From Nymphaea colorata (lineage: Eukaryota; Streptophyta; Magnoliopsida; Nymphaeales; Nymphaeaceae): a stretch of 64,000 nt of DNA. This document shows, in pieces, positions 10,444 through 23,187 of the stretch (position 1 is its first letter; every line of letters starts with the position of its first letter). The notes under the pieces are model-generated. The model made no database searches, had not been told where the DNA came from, and saw nothing but the letters and a program-made list of their open reading frames with translations. The stretch is from assembly GCF_008831285.2 (NCBI RefSeq), contig NC_045139.1, positions 7,658,204-7,722,203 on the forward strand, written 5' to 3'. The translations under genes and the position numbers were made by a program.

Positions 10444-11846
10444 ATTCCCATTTAAATACTATCGTTTTTTTTTTTCCTCCTCCAAGAGACTTTCTACTTA
10501 GATAAAGTTTATCGGTCATGACCTTTAAGCAGTCGGTACTAAAGCAGACATGAGCAAAATCTTCACCTTAAAATCAAGCTTCTTCTTTTTATGTCATTTG
10601 GTGTGAAACGAAACCCGCTTCAAACAAGAACTGACTTTGTCTCTGTTCGTGAGGAACTAAATAGTTTCCATCAAAATAGATTACAAGTTAATGGAGAACA
10701 AGATTGTCTTTCATAGTTTCCCGCGATCAAATGCCCCCTTGAGTTACTGTTAGTTAATATGTAATTTCCGAGGGATATCTTAGGATCATCTTCCTTTAAC
10801 ATAATTTGGCCAAGCTCCGGTTAATCTTAGCTTGTCGATACCCCAAAAAGAAAAAAAAAATAATTTGGAATTAAAGAAATTATGTGAAATTAAGATGTAC
10901 AACTCTTTTGAGTATGCAATCTAAACCCGATCAGAATTCGGTAATTTGGATTTATTGAAACCCCAATGTGTAAAAAAAAAAAACAAAATAAAACATAAAT
11001 AAAATAAAACTGGAGCCCGTAACAGTTGTATTTGCTTCATTATTGTTTGATAACATAGTAGACACTTCATGAGTATTTCAGATTGAGGAATGCTCATGAA
11101 CACTAGAACTATTGTCTTATGAACTTATTTGAATTTTTAAAATAAATTCTTGAGATACTCACAAACTTATTTTAAAAAAAACGGCGTCTTTTGTGACAGA
11201 CTTCATTCAGCCAATGAGGCTCAGCGGCTTAGGCTTCTTCTCATTACCATGGTATCGAGAGATGTCCTAGGATAATGGAAGTCGCTAAAAACTTCAAGTG
11301 TACAACTTCCACAAATGTAGCCAACAACCAGATCTTGATCTTTAAGCAAAAGGATCAACAATAATGAATGTGCGTCCAAATACAAGTTAATTTTCATGAG
11401 GTGTCCATTGGGCAACAGTGATGTCTGTCTGGAGTGGTTTTCCGGTTTTCGCCATTTTTTTGGTGAGAGGAAGAGAACTTCACCACCGGAGTGAGAGGTT
11501 GAAGCCCCCTTACTTTCCCATCCTGGTCCGAGGTCTAGGGCTACGTTGGGATTTGGGAGCTTACCGTTACTCCATTCAACCAGAGAGTAGTGTCTCCCAC
11601 CTTTTGTATGGGCTTGTCGCATTACCATAATGCACTTAATTGTGGGATTATGTGTATCTTATGTAAAGACACATCACAAGGGCCAATTATTAAATATGGT
11701 TATGTGTTTGGGCCCCAAAAAAGCCCAAATACAGTCCAAAATAAAACAACTACTTAGGAAAAGTCCCAGCCATGAAGACTAAATGAGAATTTATGTGTTT
11801 GAACCCGAATACACCACCACCTCTGGCCAATCACCAATAGTAAGTC
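10444..11846. other. Intergenic, no gene recognised
   Basis: AT-rich spacer with A-runs near 10850 and 10972. A minus-strand frame of 135 codons (11628-11221) has no recognisable domain. TGGTATCGAGAG at 11250, preceded by CATTACCA, resembles an LTR end plus primer-binding site, so an old LTR or TRIM relic is possible between about 11170 and 11640, but no second LTR was seen. Confidence 0.4.
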
Positions 11847-11847
11847 T

Positions 11848-12133
11848 AGGGATGTCAATAGATCGGATTTGAATTGGAAGTTCACATATACACAGATTCT
11901 AATACAAATAAAGTTCTACACTATATCTCAATCCAATTTTTAAATTCACAAAAAGAAACCGATCCAAAATCTAAATCCGACTTTTCGATATACAATAGAA
12001 TCTGCAGGAACCAACTTTGGAAATGTCATCGATATTGGATATAGAATCATATATTTGAAACTGAATCCGAATTCAAATCCAAACCTGATTATATCTCCTT
12101 GATTATACAAGCATCCAATCCAATTTCTTAATC

Positions 12134-12228
<95 letters not shown>

Positions 12229-12306
12229 CATACGCGTTTTTTTTTTTTTTTTTTTGAAGTAGTTTGCTTTGATATCAGAACCTAATCCTATCCATTGACA
12301 TCCCTA
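11848..12306. repeat. MITE-like repeat, GGGATGTCAAT family, copy a
   Basis: It begins AGGGATGTCAATAGATC and ends CCATTGACATCCCT, so the ends are inverted repeats. The body is AT-rich and full of variants of GATTCGAATCC/AATTCGGAT. About 459 bp, including a 90-bp (AT)n tract at 12136-12225 and T17 near 12237-12255. Three further copies lie at 14109, 22774 and 41017. Confidence 0.7.
12136..12225. repeat. (AT)n microsatellite, about 45 units
   Basis: An uninterrupted AT dinucleotide run inside the MITE-like repeat at 11848-12306. Length is probably polymorphic. Confidence 0.95.
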
Positions 12307-13266
12307 CCCAAGTCCTGCCACATTGTTAAAAGACTCACCAGCACTTTTTCTCCATGAGCTCTGCAGAGAACGGGACCTACCATGTGCAACACTGTCCCTT
12401 GTTTCTCTCAAGAAAGAGGATCTCCACTCTTTGCTTTTCTTTCAATGCCTGTATATGGATAAAAAATCCAAGGCTGTGGACCACACCCTACATGCGTACA
12501 TGCCTAGACAACATGTACTTTTCTTGACCTTGCTTGCCAATGCTCATGACAGCAACTTTGAGATAACAATAAAGTCATGGAGGATCACTCCCAACACAGC
12601 ACATGGCCTGAGATTATCACGGCCCCAAGTTCCTCATTATTTGAGAGCTAAAGATGCTTAGAATATTGCTGCATTTGGTGGGGGAAAGGATGAAAGGTAG
12701 GGGGAGATGTGTACTCTGTCCCCTCCTCTCCACATGCATTGCCTCCCATGGGGACGCTGATCAGATGGGCAGACTGTGTCCAAATCAGGTTTACATATAT
12801 TTTTGGTTCTCCCCAAGTGATTAAAACTGTACACAACCACATATCAAACAGGTGGTGGGCACTGGAGCTTACAGTCCGCTTATGAGGCTTTATATTCTTC
12901 GTTTTTCTGCATATTAGGTGTGATTCAGAAGGTACCTTGCTCTTTGCTAATGTTGGTAGGCATAATGATCAAACTTCAAGGACATACACAAGGAATCTTT
13001 GTCTCTGCAAAATTTTTTCCTTCCAAGTTATTTCAGGAAGGGCACTTTTTATGTGTACTTAACTGATTGTGGCATACTTCTATCATTCATTATTTGTTCC
13101 TGGACATGCCAAGTACTGATTGTATAACCTTTGAAAAAAATAGTTCAAGGCTTCGGATCTCGCCAGTTTTGCATGTCAGTGCTGTACTTGCAATAACAAT
13201 GAAAACTGTTTGGAAATATGTTATGTTAATCAATATGTTTTGTCCATCTTTCATATACCTTGGCAA

Positions 13267-13302
<36 letters not shown>

Positions 13303-14108
13303 TTCTGGGCTTGTGTGGGCACCTGCCCACAGAAAGAAAATGGCCGGAATGGACGAGTTCCATGTGACTAATTTGTAAACTAAAATTGTTGATCAGAGTT
13401 TTGTTGGGCATAGTGGTAGATACATATTTGAGCCGGATTTGTTTTGAATCTGGTACCTGGTCCGCGCCCACCTTAAAGTTTGCACCCCATCCAACAGGGG
13501 TGCAGGCAGGGTGGGCTACATGTGGGCAATTGCCCGCATGGACCTCAAAAAACTTTTTATTTTTTATGTTGATATTTCTGAACAATTTTTCTCATTTACA
13601 TATTGATTTTCCTCAAAGATTTAAAATTTTATATACTTAATGCCGCTTAGCTATTGTCTTCCCCACATTTTGTGTCCCCACTTTGCTAACATAACGTGAT
13701 TGCAAACATGACTAGGCTTGATTTGACATCACATCGAACGCCTTGGTGAAGATCCTGTCAATCTGAATCCATATAAGCTTGCGCAGACAGGACCATGCGA
13801 TCAGATCTTTGAGAAAATCAAGGGCCCAAAGTTTTGGCTCAACTCGTAGGAATTGGTCCGTGACGGGCCTAGTCCACATCGAGCCTTCCTGGGTCCGACT
13901 CTCTCTTATGCAGACAAAATTTGAATCCTTGGTGGGGAAAGAAGTCTAAATCAGGTGGGTAAATTCATCTAATAGATCATGAAAAGATAAGTTATATTTT
14001 AAAAAAATGAGATCATGAAAGCGAGATCATTCTACTATTTAGAGGCCAATTAATTAGTATTATGACACCAATCAATCCAAAGGTAACATAGAGATGATCA
14101 TTCGTTTC
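12307..14108. other. Intergenic; (CT)n tract and hAT-like relic
   Basis: No gene was recognised. (TC)15 lies at 13271-13300. Around 13305-13340 GTGGGCACCTGCCCAC, and around 13527-13542 GTGGGCAATTGCCCGC with AT-rich DNA following to about 13640, match a dispersed motif also present near 15757, 18159 and 32527 and often found near the ends of plant hAT-type relics. Frames through here are short and unsupported. Confidence 0.45.
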
Positions 14109-14521
14109 AGGGATGTCAATAGATCAGATTCGGATTAGATATCTAATCAAACTGCTTCAAATAGTTGCATATGAAAAATAAACAAATATAAACAGATGTA
14201 GAAAATGACATTGATTATATTTGGATTCTGTTTTCAAATAAATATACGGCCGGGCTTAGATTTAATTTTAGATAAATATCCTATATACAATACCCATACC
14301 TCTTGAAAGTCAACCGGGTGGTAAAATATCATAATGCAGCTTGGATTCTGTTGTGATTTAAGAATCAAATCCAGATGTGAGCTTAAAAATCGGACGTAGA
14401 ATTGGATTCAGATTGTGAATTTAATATTCGGATTCACATATATTTGAATTTAAAATTTAAATATTCAAAATAGTTGATAAGTCACTATATCTGATTCGAA
14501 TCAGATCCATTGACATTCCTA
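14109..14521. repeat. MITE-like repeat, GGGATGTCAAT family, copy b
   Basis: Starts CAGGGATGTCAATAGATCAG and ends GATCCATTGACATTCCT. About 413 bp, with the same inverted ends and GATTCGAAT-rich body as the copy at 11848, but without the AT tract. Confidence 0.7.
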
Positions 14522-17500
14522 TCTAGTTTACTAGAGAGGTGGCAATTTTCTTCTAACGAAAGCACACTGCCCAGACAAACCGAAAATATGTTTCGGATCT
14601 TCATACGTATTTGGATTCACATCCTCGACCCACGGCCGGGTCTCTTGGCTCGATGACGTCACATGTGCATAAGCAATTGGGACAACTTGTGCCCAGACAA
14701 GTGGTCGCCCTATACAAAGCCCCAGAAACATGAGGACAATCTGTCTTTTTCGTGGGGACACTGTCTCTCTGATCATTCCTCCATTGCAGATAAAGCCAGT
14801 AGCAGAGTGGACCATACCTCTTTTGGTGGTTGCTTAGAAGAACACGATGGATCCACGGCCGTTTATTCGTCTTCATGGCTCTGAAATGCACGGGAAAAAT
14901 AAGCATCGCCCATGTCTCAGCCATGTTCTGAGTTTGCGTCTTCATCTTCCAACATTGCATCTTCTTTTCTGTTGCTAATGTTGCGGATAATTTAAAAAAT
15001 TATGGGGACCAACGTAACAATGAGAATAAAAAAAATAAAAAAGTCATATAAGGTTTTAATTCTTCGTTACTTGTTCTAGAAATGAAAAGAAAGTGTATGG
15101 CTTGCTGATCTCAAAGCCATAAATGGTGCGGAGGGATGTGAAATCTTGTGGATATCTTTGTTTTTAAAGAATATGATAATGTGTTCCGGTCTGCAATGTG
15201 CGTAATGAAGAAGCATCTTTATGGCATGTCACACTTTTTTCCTTTTGGCGAACCGTTTATTTCAAAATATAAAAAAATCTAGCGGCACGTAAGTGTAATA
15301 AATTAATGCTTTACCTACTTCTTACGTCTTCTTTTTTAAGTTATACCGTTAGAAGATTTCCATTTTCGGACCTAATTTTGCCAATAATTTCGAAAAGGAA
15401 GCTGTCCGATGTGATAATGATAATAGGCTCTAGAGTACTATATATTCATTTAAATTACGAAACAAAGCCTAAATAGAACTTTCTATAGTTTGAACTATTA
15501 TAAAAAGTTAGAGGCAGACTTTTTTCAATGCTAGCCCTGGATTACTTTTTTGTTTTAAACTTTAGCAAATATGTTTTGTGTTTCAGTTGACAAAATTTAT
15601 ACAGCGTTAGAAAAGGTCGGACTATAATAAAAAAGTAGAACCATAATTTCAAAATTTGAACACATTTAAATACAATTTTTCAAGTTTTTTATATATATTA
15701 AACTATTAAATTTTTATTTTCTTTTAAATATAAAAAAGAACCAAGGCTGTGTGTGGGCAATTGCCCACTCATTCTGAACAGTGGATAAGTTGAGGCAGAA
15801 AATGAACGGCGGCGATGAGAGGAAGGAAAAGAGAAAAAGTGGGGAGCAAGCCCACATGGGGACACTGACGTCATCCAAGAATGAGCGTGATCATGTAGTC
15901 CCAATCAGTGCCGTTGTTTACGTGGAGTGGGACCCACCTCGACGATATCGGAAGCGTAAATCAAACGTCTCACGTGCCATGTGCCCTGAACCTCCCTAAG
16001 CCCAAGGCTGTTTTCTCGAGTACAAGAATTTTGCATTTTTTTTGTCTTTTATATATATATATATATATGTTCATACATATTTTGATATATTGAAGCCTAA
16101 AATTCTAGGATGAAATTAACGTCAATGCTCTAAAAACCTTAGTGATAAGTTAATAAGTAAAAGAATATAACAATTTAAATTAATTCAGGATATGCTTATT
16201 TAAGTAAACACATAATTGCAAATACGGCTTACACTTATTCGTAAACGCAGAAGGAGTGATTAAGTTTCTCTTATGTATTTTTGAGTCGCAAGAAATGAAT
16301 TCTACTTTTTTCTGAAGAATGATTGGACACCGGATCTATGCCGACAAATATGGAACAAGAAACGGTTCACGGGCCTACAATGGATAGCTTAACATTTAAA
16401 TGAAAGAGAGAAGAAAGGCACAAAAAAAAAAAAAAAGATTTTTCAAAGCTTTCAGTCATTCATTTGAATATTTTCATATTGGTACCTCTATCATTGGCTA
16501 GTCTTAAAAGAGCCCTTGGAAATACTGCCAACCTAAAATTCAAAAGAGAAGGTGTTTTTTGGTCGCTTGCTTTTACAAAGTAAAGGCCAATTTGTGACAG
16601 CTAAATTTAACTATTAATTTTTCTCAAGTGGTGTTTTTTTTTAGGCAGACATATTTGTGATATATTATTTTTTTAATAATATTGTCCCTAAAGTTTTAAT
16701 TTCGTTTTTTTGATTCTTTTCTCTTAGTTATCAGGTGGTTTTGGAAACCCAGCCCCATTCCTTTCCCATCCTTTTAGACTAAACTTGAAGATTCCTTTTT
16801 GCAAATAAGAGAAAGTTTTGTGAGCTAAAATAATTCTGCCGATTTCCGTGTTAGGGAAACGGCGTCCCCACGGTTTTGCATTTAGATAATCTTACGAATT
16901 TGTTTTCCGATGCATCTCGCTTTTGCCCTCGTAGGAAAGGGCATTTCATTTAAACATTAGGGGTATTTTGGTCATTTTATGTTGTGTTTTTTTATGTTTT
17001 CTGAAAGGGATCTTCATATTATCTTTTATGGTCAACTTATCATTCAAGAGTGAGGTTCGGTCTTCTTGTTAAGTGGTAAGATAAAATACTCTTTCTGCTC
17101 ATCCTCTTGACTATGATCATGTGTTTTTCCTCCTTGATTTCATCCTTGTCAATGTTAAGTGAATGCGCTTGATGTTTGTCCAGCTACCAAAATCCAAATC
17201 CAAATCCATTTGCACCCCTAAGTCGTGGTTTTGAAGGATTATTGGATCCAGAATGGATATGGAGCCTAGGCTTCTTGAGATTTATGAACCCCCAACATCT
17301 AGAGAAAGTAGCCCACTGCATTTCTTTTCAACATTTTCCCTATCATATTCTGCTTAACCGCCCTTTTACCTATATAATAATTCCTAAGTTGTTGACTATT
17401 CAAATCTCACATTATTTATTTATCTTTCTCATTAAATGTTATAGATGAGTGGCCATTTCTCTTGTTCCTGGGGTCATAAGCTGCGTTGGAGCGCTTGGTG

Positions 17501-18930
17501 GGCAGCACGTTATTTTCAAGCTACACGAAAAGCTCTCACCTAGAGAAGTAGCACACACCAGAATAGTAGGTGCGCCATCTTTCTCATTAAATGTTCAACA
17601 ATTAATATTTACCAAGAAAAATAATGGAAAAATTATTTGAGTTAGATCGACGTCTGCAACTTGAAAATGCTACATGTTGTAGAAAATTTGATGTGTAAAT
17701 TAACTTTTTAAAGTTTCAGAATCACCAGTCTTGAATTTGTTAGTTCATTCAAAAGAAATAATTTGTCACTATTTGAAGTTTAAACATCCAAATTTATTTG
17801 CATTGTTGTCAGATTCAAAAAAAAAAAAAACAAGAAAAAAGGAAACGAATCGCATATAAAGCATCCAAGGGAACTTTTGATGTCATGCCGTTAACATGAG
17901 AGTTTCAGTAGTTTTAGTGAGCGAAATTTGTTTAAGTTTCACTTTTACCCTTACAGGAAGGAGTCTAGTATTTAACTAATAAGGGCATTTTTGTCATTCA
18001 GACCATAATACATGGTCCCTTCTTAAGGGTCACAACATAGAATTTGTTCTCCAAAGCATGGCATCTTATCACCCTTCCACTAACTTTTTTTTTTTTTGAC
18101 TCTTTTTTCTCGTCACGACTTCACCTTGAGATCAGCAGCAGAGCTACATATAGGCTGGAGTGGGCAATTGCCCACACCAACAACAATTGTTTTTTAAAAA
18201 TTATTTATATAAATGTGTTACAAGTATTTACATATTGATATATGTTGTACTCATAAGAAATGAAAATTTCTGCAACAGTGTCTTTTAGCTTAAAATTTTT
18301 AGCTCTGAGATTTGTAGATTATGAGGGAAAGGAAATGGTTGCTAGAGAGAGAAAGAGACATTAAAAAGATGCATGATGTATTTTGCTGCCAACCGGTAGT
18401 GAGTTGGAAACGCATAAGCTTGTAGCCTCTTTAAATGTATTTCCAACACAGAAAGTCGTGGATGCGTATTTTTGAAATATTATTATTGACTGATATTCTG
18501 CTTCCAAATTTGACAAGAAGAGGCGACGACCGAGAAAAAAGGGAGATGAGAAGCGAGAGGTTTGGCCGTCGTAATTCACGGAAGTGAAACGACGGAAATC
18601 AAGCCGGTGCCCCTGCCTTTGCCCGTCTTCTCATTTCGTTCGCTCCCTTTTCAAACCTCCCATCATTACTGACGACCGAGCGATTTACCAGCGATATTAC
18701 TGCAATTGCACCTCCTGTTCTTACTGTATTGAGTAAAGCTGTCCCCATTTCAGAAAATTTCAAGCGGAGTAGATGCTTCAAACAACATGAAAAGGGTAGC
18801 AAGGATCTTACGCTCATGTGCCCGCTGCACATAAGAAAGCGTGTTATGGTGCCTTCTTTTATGACATGTGCCCTTGCTAAAAAGGCCAAGGGCTGCATGG
18901 TACAAGAAGAAGCACCTTAACTTGTTTCTT
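14522..18930. other. Intergenic, no gene recognised
   Basis: AT-rich spacer with A14 near 16421, (AT)n near 16051-16068 and A13 near 17818. A GC-richer island at 14620-14890 holds TGACGTCACATGTG (bZIP/bHLH-type core) but no supported frame. GTGGGCAATTGCCCAC palindromes lie at about 15757-15771 and 18159-18174. The stretch 18140-18310 after the second resembles 13510-13640 and is probably another hAT-type relic. Confidence 0.45.
17422..17595. repeat. 19-bp perfect direct repeats around a 136-bp insert
   Basis: ATCTTTCTCATTAAATGTT occurs at 17422-17440 and 17577-17595. The length and perfection fit a target-site duplication of the LINE/SINE type. The 136 bp between (17441-17576) is less AT-rich than its surroundings and was not recognised. 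Confidence 0.55.
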
Positions 18931-19101
18931 TTGGGGTTGTTTGACAATAGAAACAACAACATACAATTTTATAGTTTCGTGTATTCATTATTAAGTTAAA
19001 TTTATTGAACATTATGTTATAGCATTTTATGAGTTTACGCAACATTTAGGTCAAGATACATGAAACAATATATTACTGTTCATATTACCAAACAACCCAC
19101 A
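18931..19101. repeat. MITE-like element with GGGTTGTTTG ends
   Basis: The left end TTGGGGTTGTTTGACAATAG mirrors the right end, which reads GTGGGTTGTTTGGTAATATG on the minus strand. About 170 bp with an AT-rich middle and no coding capacity. A related copy lies at 57904-58041. It sits about 0.5 kb upstream of the first pectate lyase gene. Confidence 0.65.
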
Positions 19102-19395
19102 TCGATACAGATAGTCTCGATCTTCTAAGTTGCCCATCACTATGAAAAAGTGCATGAAAGCTACTAATGTTGAAAAATGTTAGATCCACAACAAATGAAT
19201 CAATGTTAAGCGCCGCAATTTGCAAATATAAACTATTGGCAAGTGGGGACTGCCAGGTCAAGATTGAGTGTTATACTGCTAACTGACATTTGGTAAGTCT
19301 TTTCTCGAAATTCGTGAATGTTTAGATCGGTACTTGAATTTCACAAAGAGTTGATGTGGGCTTCGGGAAATTTTTACGCTTAAGGAATATAACAT

Positions 19396-19525
19396 CCACA
19401 TTTAGCGGCACAAAGCCTCCACATGGGGATGATCTAGGCCACAAATCACGACCAAAAGTGGGCCCTCACCTTGTTTCGCTTTAGTCACGTTGAACGCAGC
19501 CCCACCTTCCCCCTTCTCTTTAAAT
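19396..19525 (+). promoter_or_regulatory. Proximal promoter blocks of pectate lyase gene 1
   Basis: Three blocks recur in the second pectate lyase promoter: CCACATTTAGCGGCA (19396-19410), CCACAAATCACGA followed by CAAA and GGGCCC (19439-19465), and TTTAAAT (19519-19525). The distance from block 1 to TTTAAAT is 123 bp here and 124 bp in the other gene. TTTAAAT is a plausible TATA substitute 61 bp before the start codon. The TGGGCC core is a known site II-type motif; its role here is inferred. Confidence 0.65.
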
Positions 19526-19585
19526 TGCCTCTGCAACTTACAAACTCCAGCAACGACCTCTCCCTCTTGCTCTTGCTCTCTCTCA

Positions 19586-21959
19586 ATGGCGAACCCTTCC
19601 TTCTTTCTCTTCTTCTTCTTCCTCCTTGTGGTGACGTCTTCCGCTAGAGCTCCACCGCAAGACCCGGAGCTAATTGTCAAAGAACTGGAGAGGTAAGCCT
19701 TGATATCTCACTGCTGGACTTGCAATTTCTTTTTTGTATGTAAATGTGTTGCTTCCAGGCATTATTGGCGGCTGCACTGATCTGATCGCTTCTGCAATTG
19801 CATCCTGCTGTAGTGAGGGTAATGTTGATTTTAGGGAGATTTGTTTAGGCCAATGCCGCCTCTGAAAGATCGAGTTTCCTAAACATGGCGGCGGCACCAC
19901 CTTACCATGCTCCCCTCCGCCGTGAGGTAGCAAGAAATTGAGGTCTAGGATTTGGGAATTGGTCGAGGAGATGAGAAGAATGATGCTATCAATCAGGAGA
20001 TACAATTTGCTCGTATCTCCAAAGAAGAAAGAGCTATCAGTTAGCAGTATTGGAGTCAAAAATAAACCTGAGGGCATATGCTCTTTTCTAATGTCACTAT
20101 GAAAATGACTTTTCTACCCTTATTTTCATGGGCTCTACCCCCGCTATCAACGGGGGATTTGGCTCTCACTTTGTGGGATACTTCTCCGGTTCACTTATTT
20201 AAAAAGAAATGATGTTAATGTTTGGCAACAGGAACATATCAGATTCATAGTAAAGATGTTATATGAATTTGCTCTACTTCTATTTTTTAAGACAAGTTCA
20301 TGCAGATCAATCGCTCATGTAATGTACATTTTGAACCTTTTGTAGGGAGATCAATGGATCTAGGAGGGAGCTGGGATACCTCTCCTGCGGCACCGGAAAC
20401 CCGATCGACGACTGCTGGAGGTGCGACCCCAATTGGGAGGCCAATCGGCAGCGGCTCGCCGACTGCGCCTACGGGTTCGGCAAGAATGCACTTGGAGGAA
20501 AGAATGGCAAGACCTATGTTGTTACAGACAGTGGGGACGACGACCCGGTGAACCCAAAGCCCGGCACCCTTAGGTACGCGGTGATCCAGAACGAGCCACT
20601 GTGGATCATCTTTGCCCGGGACATGGTCATACAGCTCAAGGAGGAGCTCATCATGAACTCATACAAGACCATAGATGGCCGCGGTGCAAGCGTCCACATA
20701 GCCAATGGACCATGCATCACCATCCAGTATGTCACCAACATCATCATACATGGGGTTCACATACATGACTGCAAGCAAGGGGGGAACACCTACGTTCGGG
20801 ACTCGCCGGAGCACTACGGGTACAGGACCATATCGGACGGCGACGGCGTCTCCATATTCGGGTCAAGCCACATCTGGGTCGACCATTGCTCCCTCTCCAA
20901 CTGCCATGATGGGCTCATTGATGCCATCCATGGCTCCACTGCCATCACCATCTCCAACAACTACATGACCCATCATGATAAAGTCATGCTTTTGGGTCAC
21001 AGTGACAGTTATACACAGGATAAAGATATGCAGGTTACCATCGCCTTTAATCACTTTGGTGAAGGCCTCGTTCAAAGGATGCCTAGGTACCCTCAAAAGC
21101 CATTAATATTGCACCTTTTCATATATATATATATATACTAACTTTTTATTTTTACAATAATGACATTTGAAAGATCGTTATATTTTCAAAATATGGTCGA
21201 TATTGGTTAAATTACTGATGTTTGGTAACTATGTTGTGCGTGATTCAGGTGCAGACATGGATATTTTCATGTTGTGAACAACGACTACACTCACTGGGAG
21301 ATGTATGCTATTGGTGGAAGTGCAGCCCCCACCATTAATAGCCAAGGAAACAGATTTCTTGCACCTGATAACACGTTTAGCAAAGAGGTTAGCTCATTTT
21401 TAATGAAATGATGTGTGTAGAGTGCACGCACACATGCACATACATATACACAGTCTCTCTTTATGATGGTACATATTTTTCATGCATGTCAAACTAGCAT
21501 TAAATTCTTACTGTGACACATACGTAAATATTATTTATTTCCTGAAAAAATGAGCGTATACCCTAAGATATCAGTCATATTGAGAGGTGATCAGATTCAC
21601 ACTTGATACAAGTGGGCAATTCCTGTGGGCATTTATGGTTGTCGGTGGAGCCGCCCTCCTACTTGAATTATTGGTGTTGGCTTTTTCTTCTGCAACTAGG
21701 ACGAGCACTTAATTCGAGACTAATTTGTCGATGGCAGGTGACGAAGCGAGAGGATGCACCGGAGAGTCAATGGAGCCATTGGAACTGGAGGTCGGAGGGC
21801 GACCTGATGCTCAACGGAGCCTTCTTCACTCCGTCCGGCGGCGGCGCGTCGTCCAGCTACGCCAAGGCTTACAGTCTCAGCGCGAGGCCGTCGTCGCTAG
21901 TCGGCACTATCACGACGTACGCCGGAGCTCTGAACTGCCGGAAAGGAAGCCGGTGCTAG
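19586..21959 (+). CDS. Pectate lyase (PL1 family), gene 1
   Basis: Exons 19586-19692, 20346-21086, 21249-21387 and 21738-21959 join to 402 codons plus stop, with GT-AG introns of phase 2, 2 and 0. The enzyme cleaves de-esterified homogalacturonan of the cell wall by calcium-dependent beta-elimination, and it should be secreted: residues 1 to about 20 are a hydrophobic signal peptide. Visible family blocks are [40 protein letters not shown], the SDGDG and [17 protein letters not shown] calcium-site region (DH at 215-216), [12 protein letters not shown] and the RxPxxR catalytic motif (R280-R285), split by intron 2. The C-terminus ends in CRKGSRC as in close plant relatives. Length and all key residues are normal, so it is probably active. 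The 5' UTR is CT-rich. It is the upstream member of a dispersed direct pair. Pectate lyase is secure; the exact paralogue is not. Confidence 0.95.
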
Positions 21960-22773
21960 GCATGGCGACCGAGAGATCAAATTAAGAAGCGCTACAACAA
22001 TTAGATGCCATACATAAGGAGTACAAAGATTATATAACTATACGTATAAATAGCTATCCTGCTCTTTTCCTTTATTGAGTGGCTTTGGGGAGATTTGCGC
22101 TTTTTAAGATTTACTGTCTGTAATTCCAACCTCGTCCTGCTGCCCTTCAACCATTACTGAACAGATTTGGTGGTAGTGGTGGTGAATCTGGTGAAGACTA
22201 ATGGGAAGAAAAGGCACAATGGGGACGAAGAGTTGATGTTGACTGTCTCAAGAGTGGTAGTGGTGCTAACTACCAACGGTGGAAGTTTCTGCACCGTATT
22301 GTACTCTTGAAAGCTCTGATATAATCTATATATTTATTATTCTTCGAATCTGCTGTCAGTCGATTTGGACGCCTCTCTTCCTCTGATCACTGTCTCTTCC
22401 ATAATAATAATATATGTCTGCACACAGACGTACATGGACACGCATCGACGTTTCTACAATCACAAAAATAAAGGCATCAATGGACGGCTGTTGGTTAATT
22501 ATTAAGGAATAGAAGACGGTTGGTAGAAAGAAGTGAGCCTCTATTCTTATGTAGATCTCTAGCTGCACATAGTCTACGAAATTAACAATTGCCATTTTGA
22601 TCAGTCGCAGAATTCGATGCAATCTGTAGAAAAGCCATGGCGATTCTTCTTCTCTATCGTATGTCTATTGGAGTACTCCAACTCAATCGTATGATATAGA
22701 AAGTTGATCTAGACCTGTTCCATATCTACATTGATCCACTGGAAATAACTATATATTCAACCATATTGAAACC
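21960..22773. other. 3' flank of pectate lyase gene 1
   Basis: 3' UTR and spacer. The stretch 22190-22270 is GGTGGTAGTGGTG-rich. No further gene was seen. The polyadenylation site was not determined. Confidence 0.5.
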
Positions 22774-23187
22774 AGAGATGACAATATATTCGATTTAAAT
22801 CGGACATTCGACTGAACAGTTCTAAAAGAATTGGGTATGCAAAAAAAACATATTTGACTAAGAAATCAGACAGCTGATCAAATTTGGATTTATATATCCT
22901 TAAACATCGACTGGATTCAGATCAGATTTCGTTTTAAATAAATGTCATATCTCCAGTACTCTTACATTTTGAAAGTGGGCTGGATTCGATCCAAAATTTG
23001 GATTTGGCTATGAATATAAAAAATAGTTTTTGATTAGATTTCGATTGTGAACTTGGAATCTGGATTTGAATATGACTTTTCTTCATTTGTATTAGAGTTT
23101 AAATTTGAATATGAGTATATGAATGTTCGAAAAAATAGATACAGTTAAGAGTATATCCAATTCGAATATGATCCATTTGCATCCCCA
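22774..23187. repeat. MITE-like repeat, GGGATGTCAAT family, copy c
   Basis: Starts AGAGATGACAATATATTCG and ends ATGATCCATTTGCATCCCC. The body has the same GGATTCGAT/GATTTGAATATG variants as the other three copies. The ends have drifted more than in copies a and b. Confidence 0.6.

Noticed and set aside
11221..11628. 135-codon minus-strand frame
   Set aside because: No domain recognised, no splice context and ordinary composition. The region may be an old LTR or TRIM relic.
11170..11640. Possible LTR end with primer-binding-like TGGTATCGAGAG
   Set aside because: No second LTR, no polypurine tract and no coding remnant found, so a mobile element is not claimed.
14531..14960. Two overlapping minus-strand frames of 94 and 119 codons
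   Set aside because: No similarity recognised, and both frames cannot be real together. The GC-richer composition alone explains their length.
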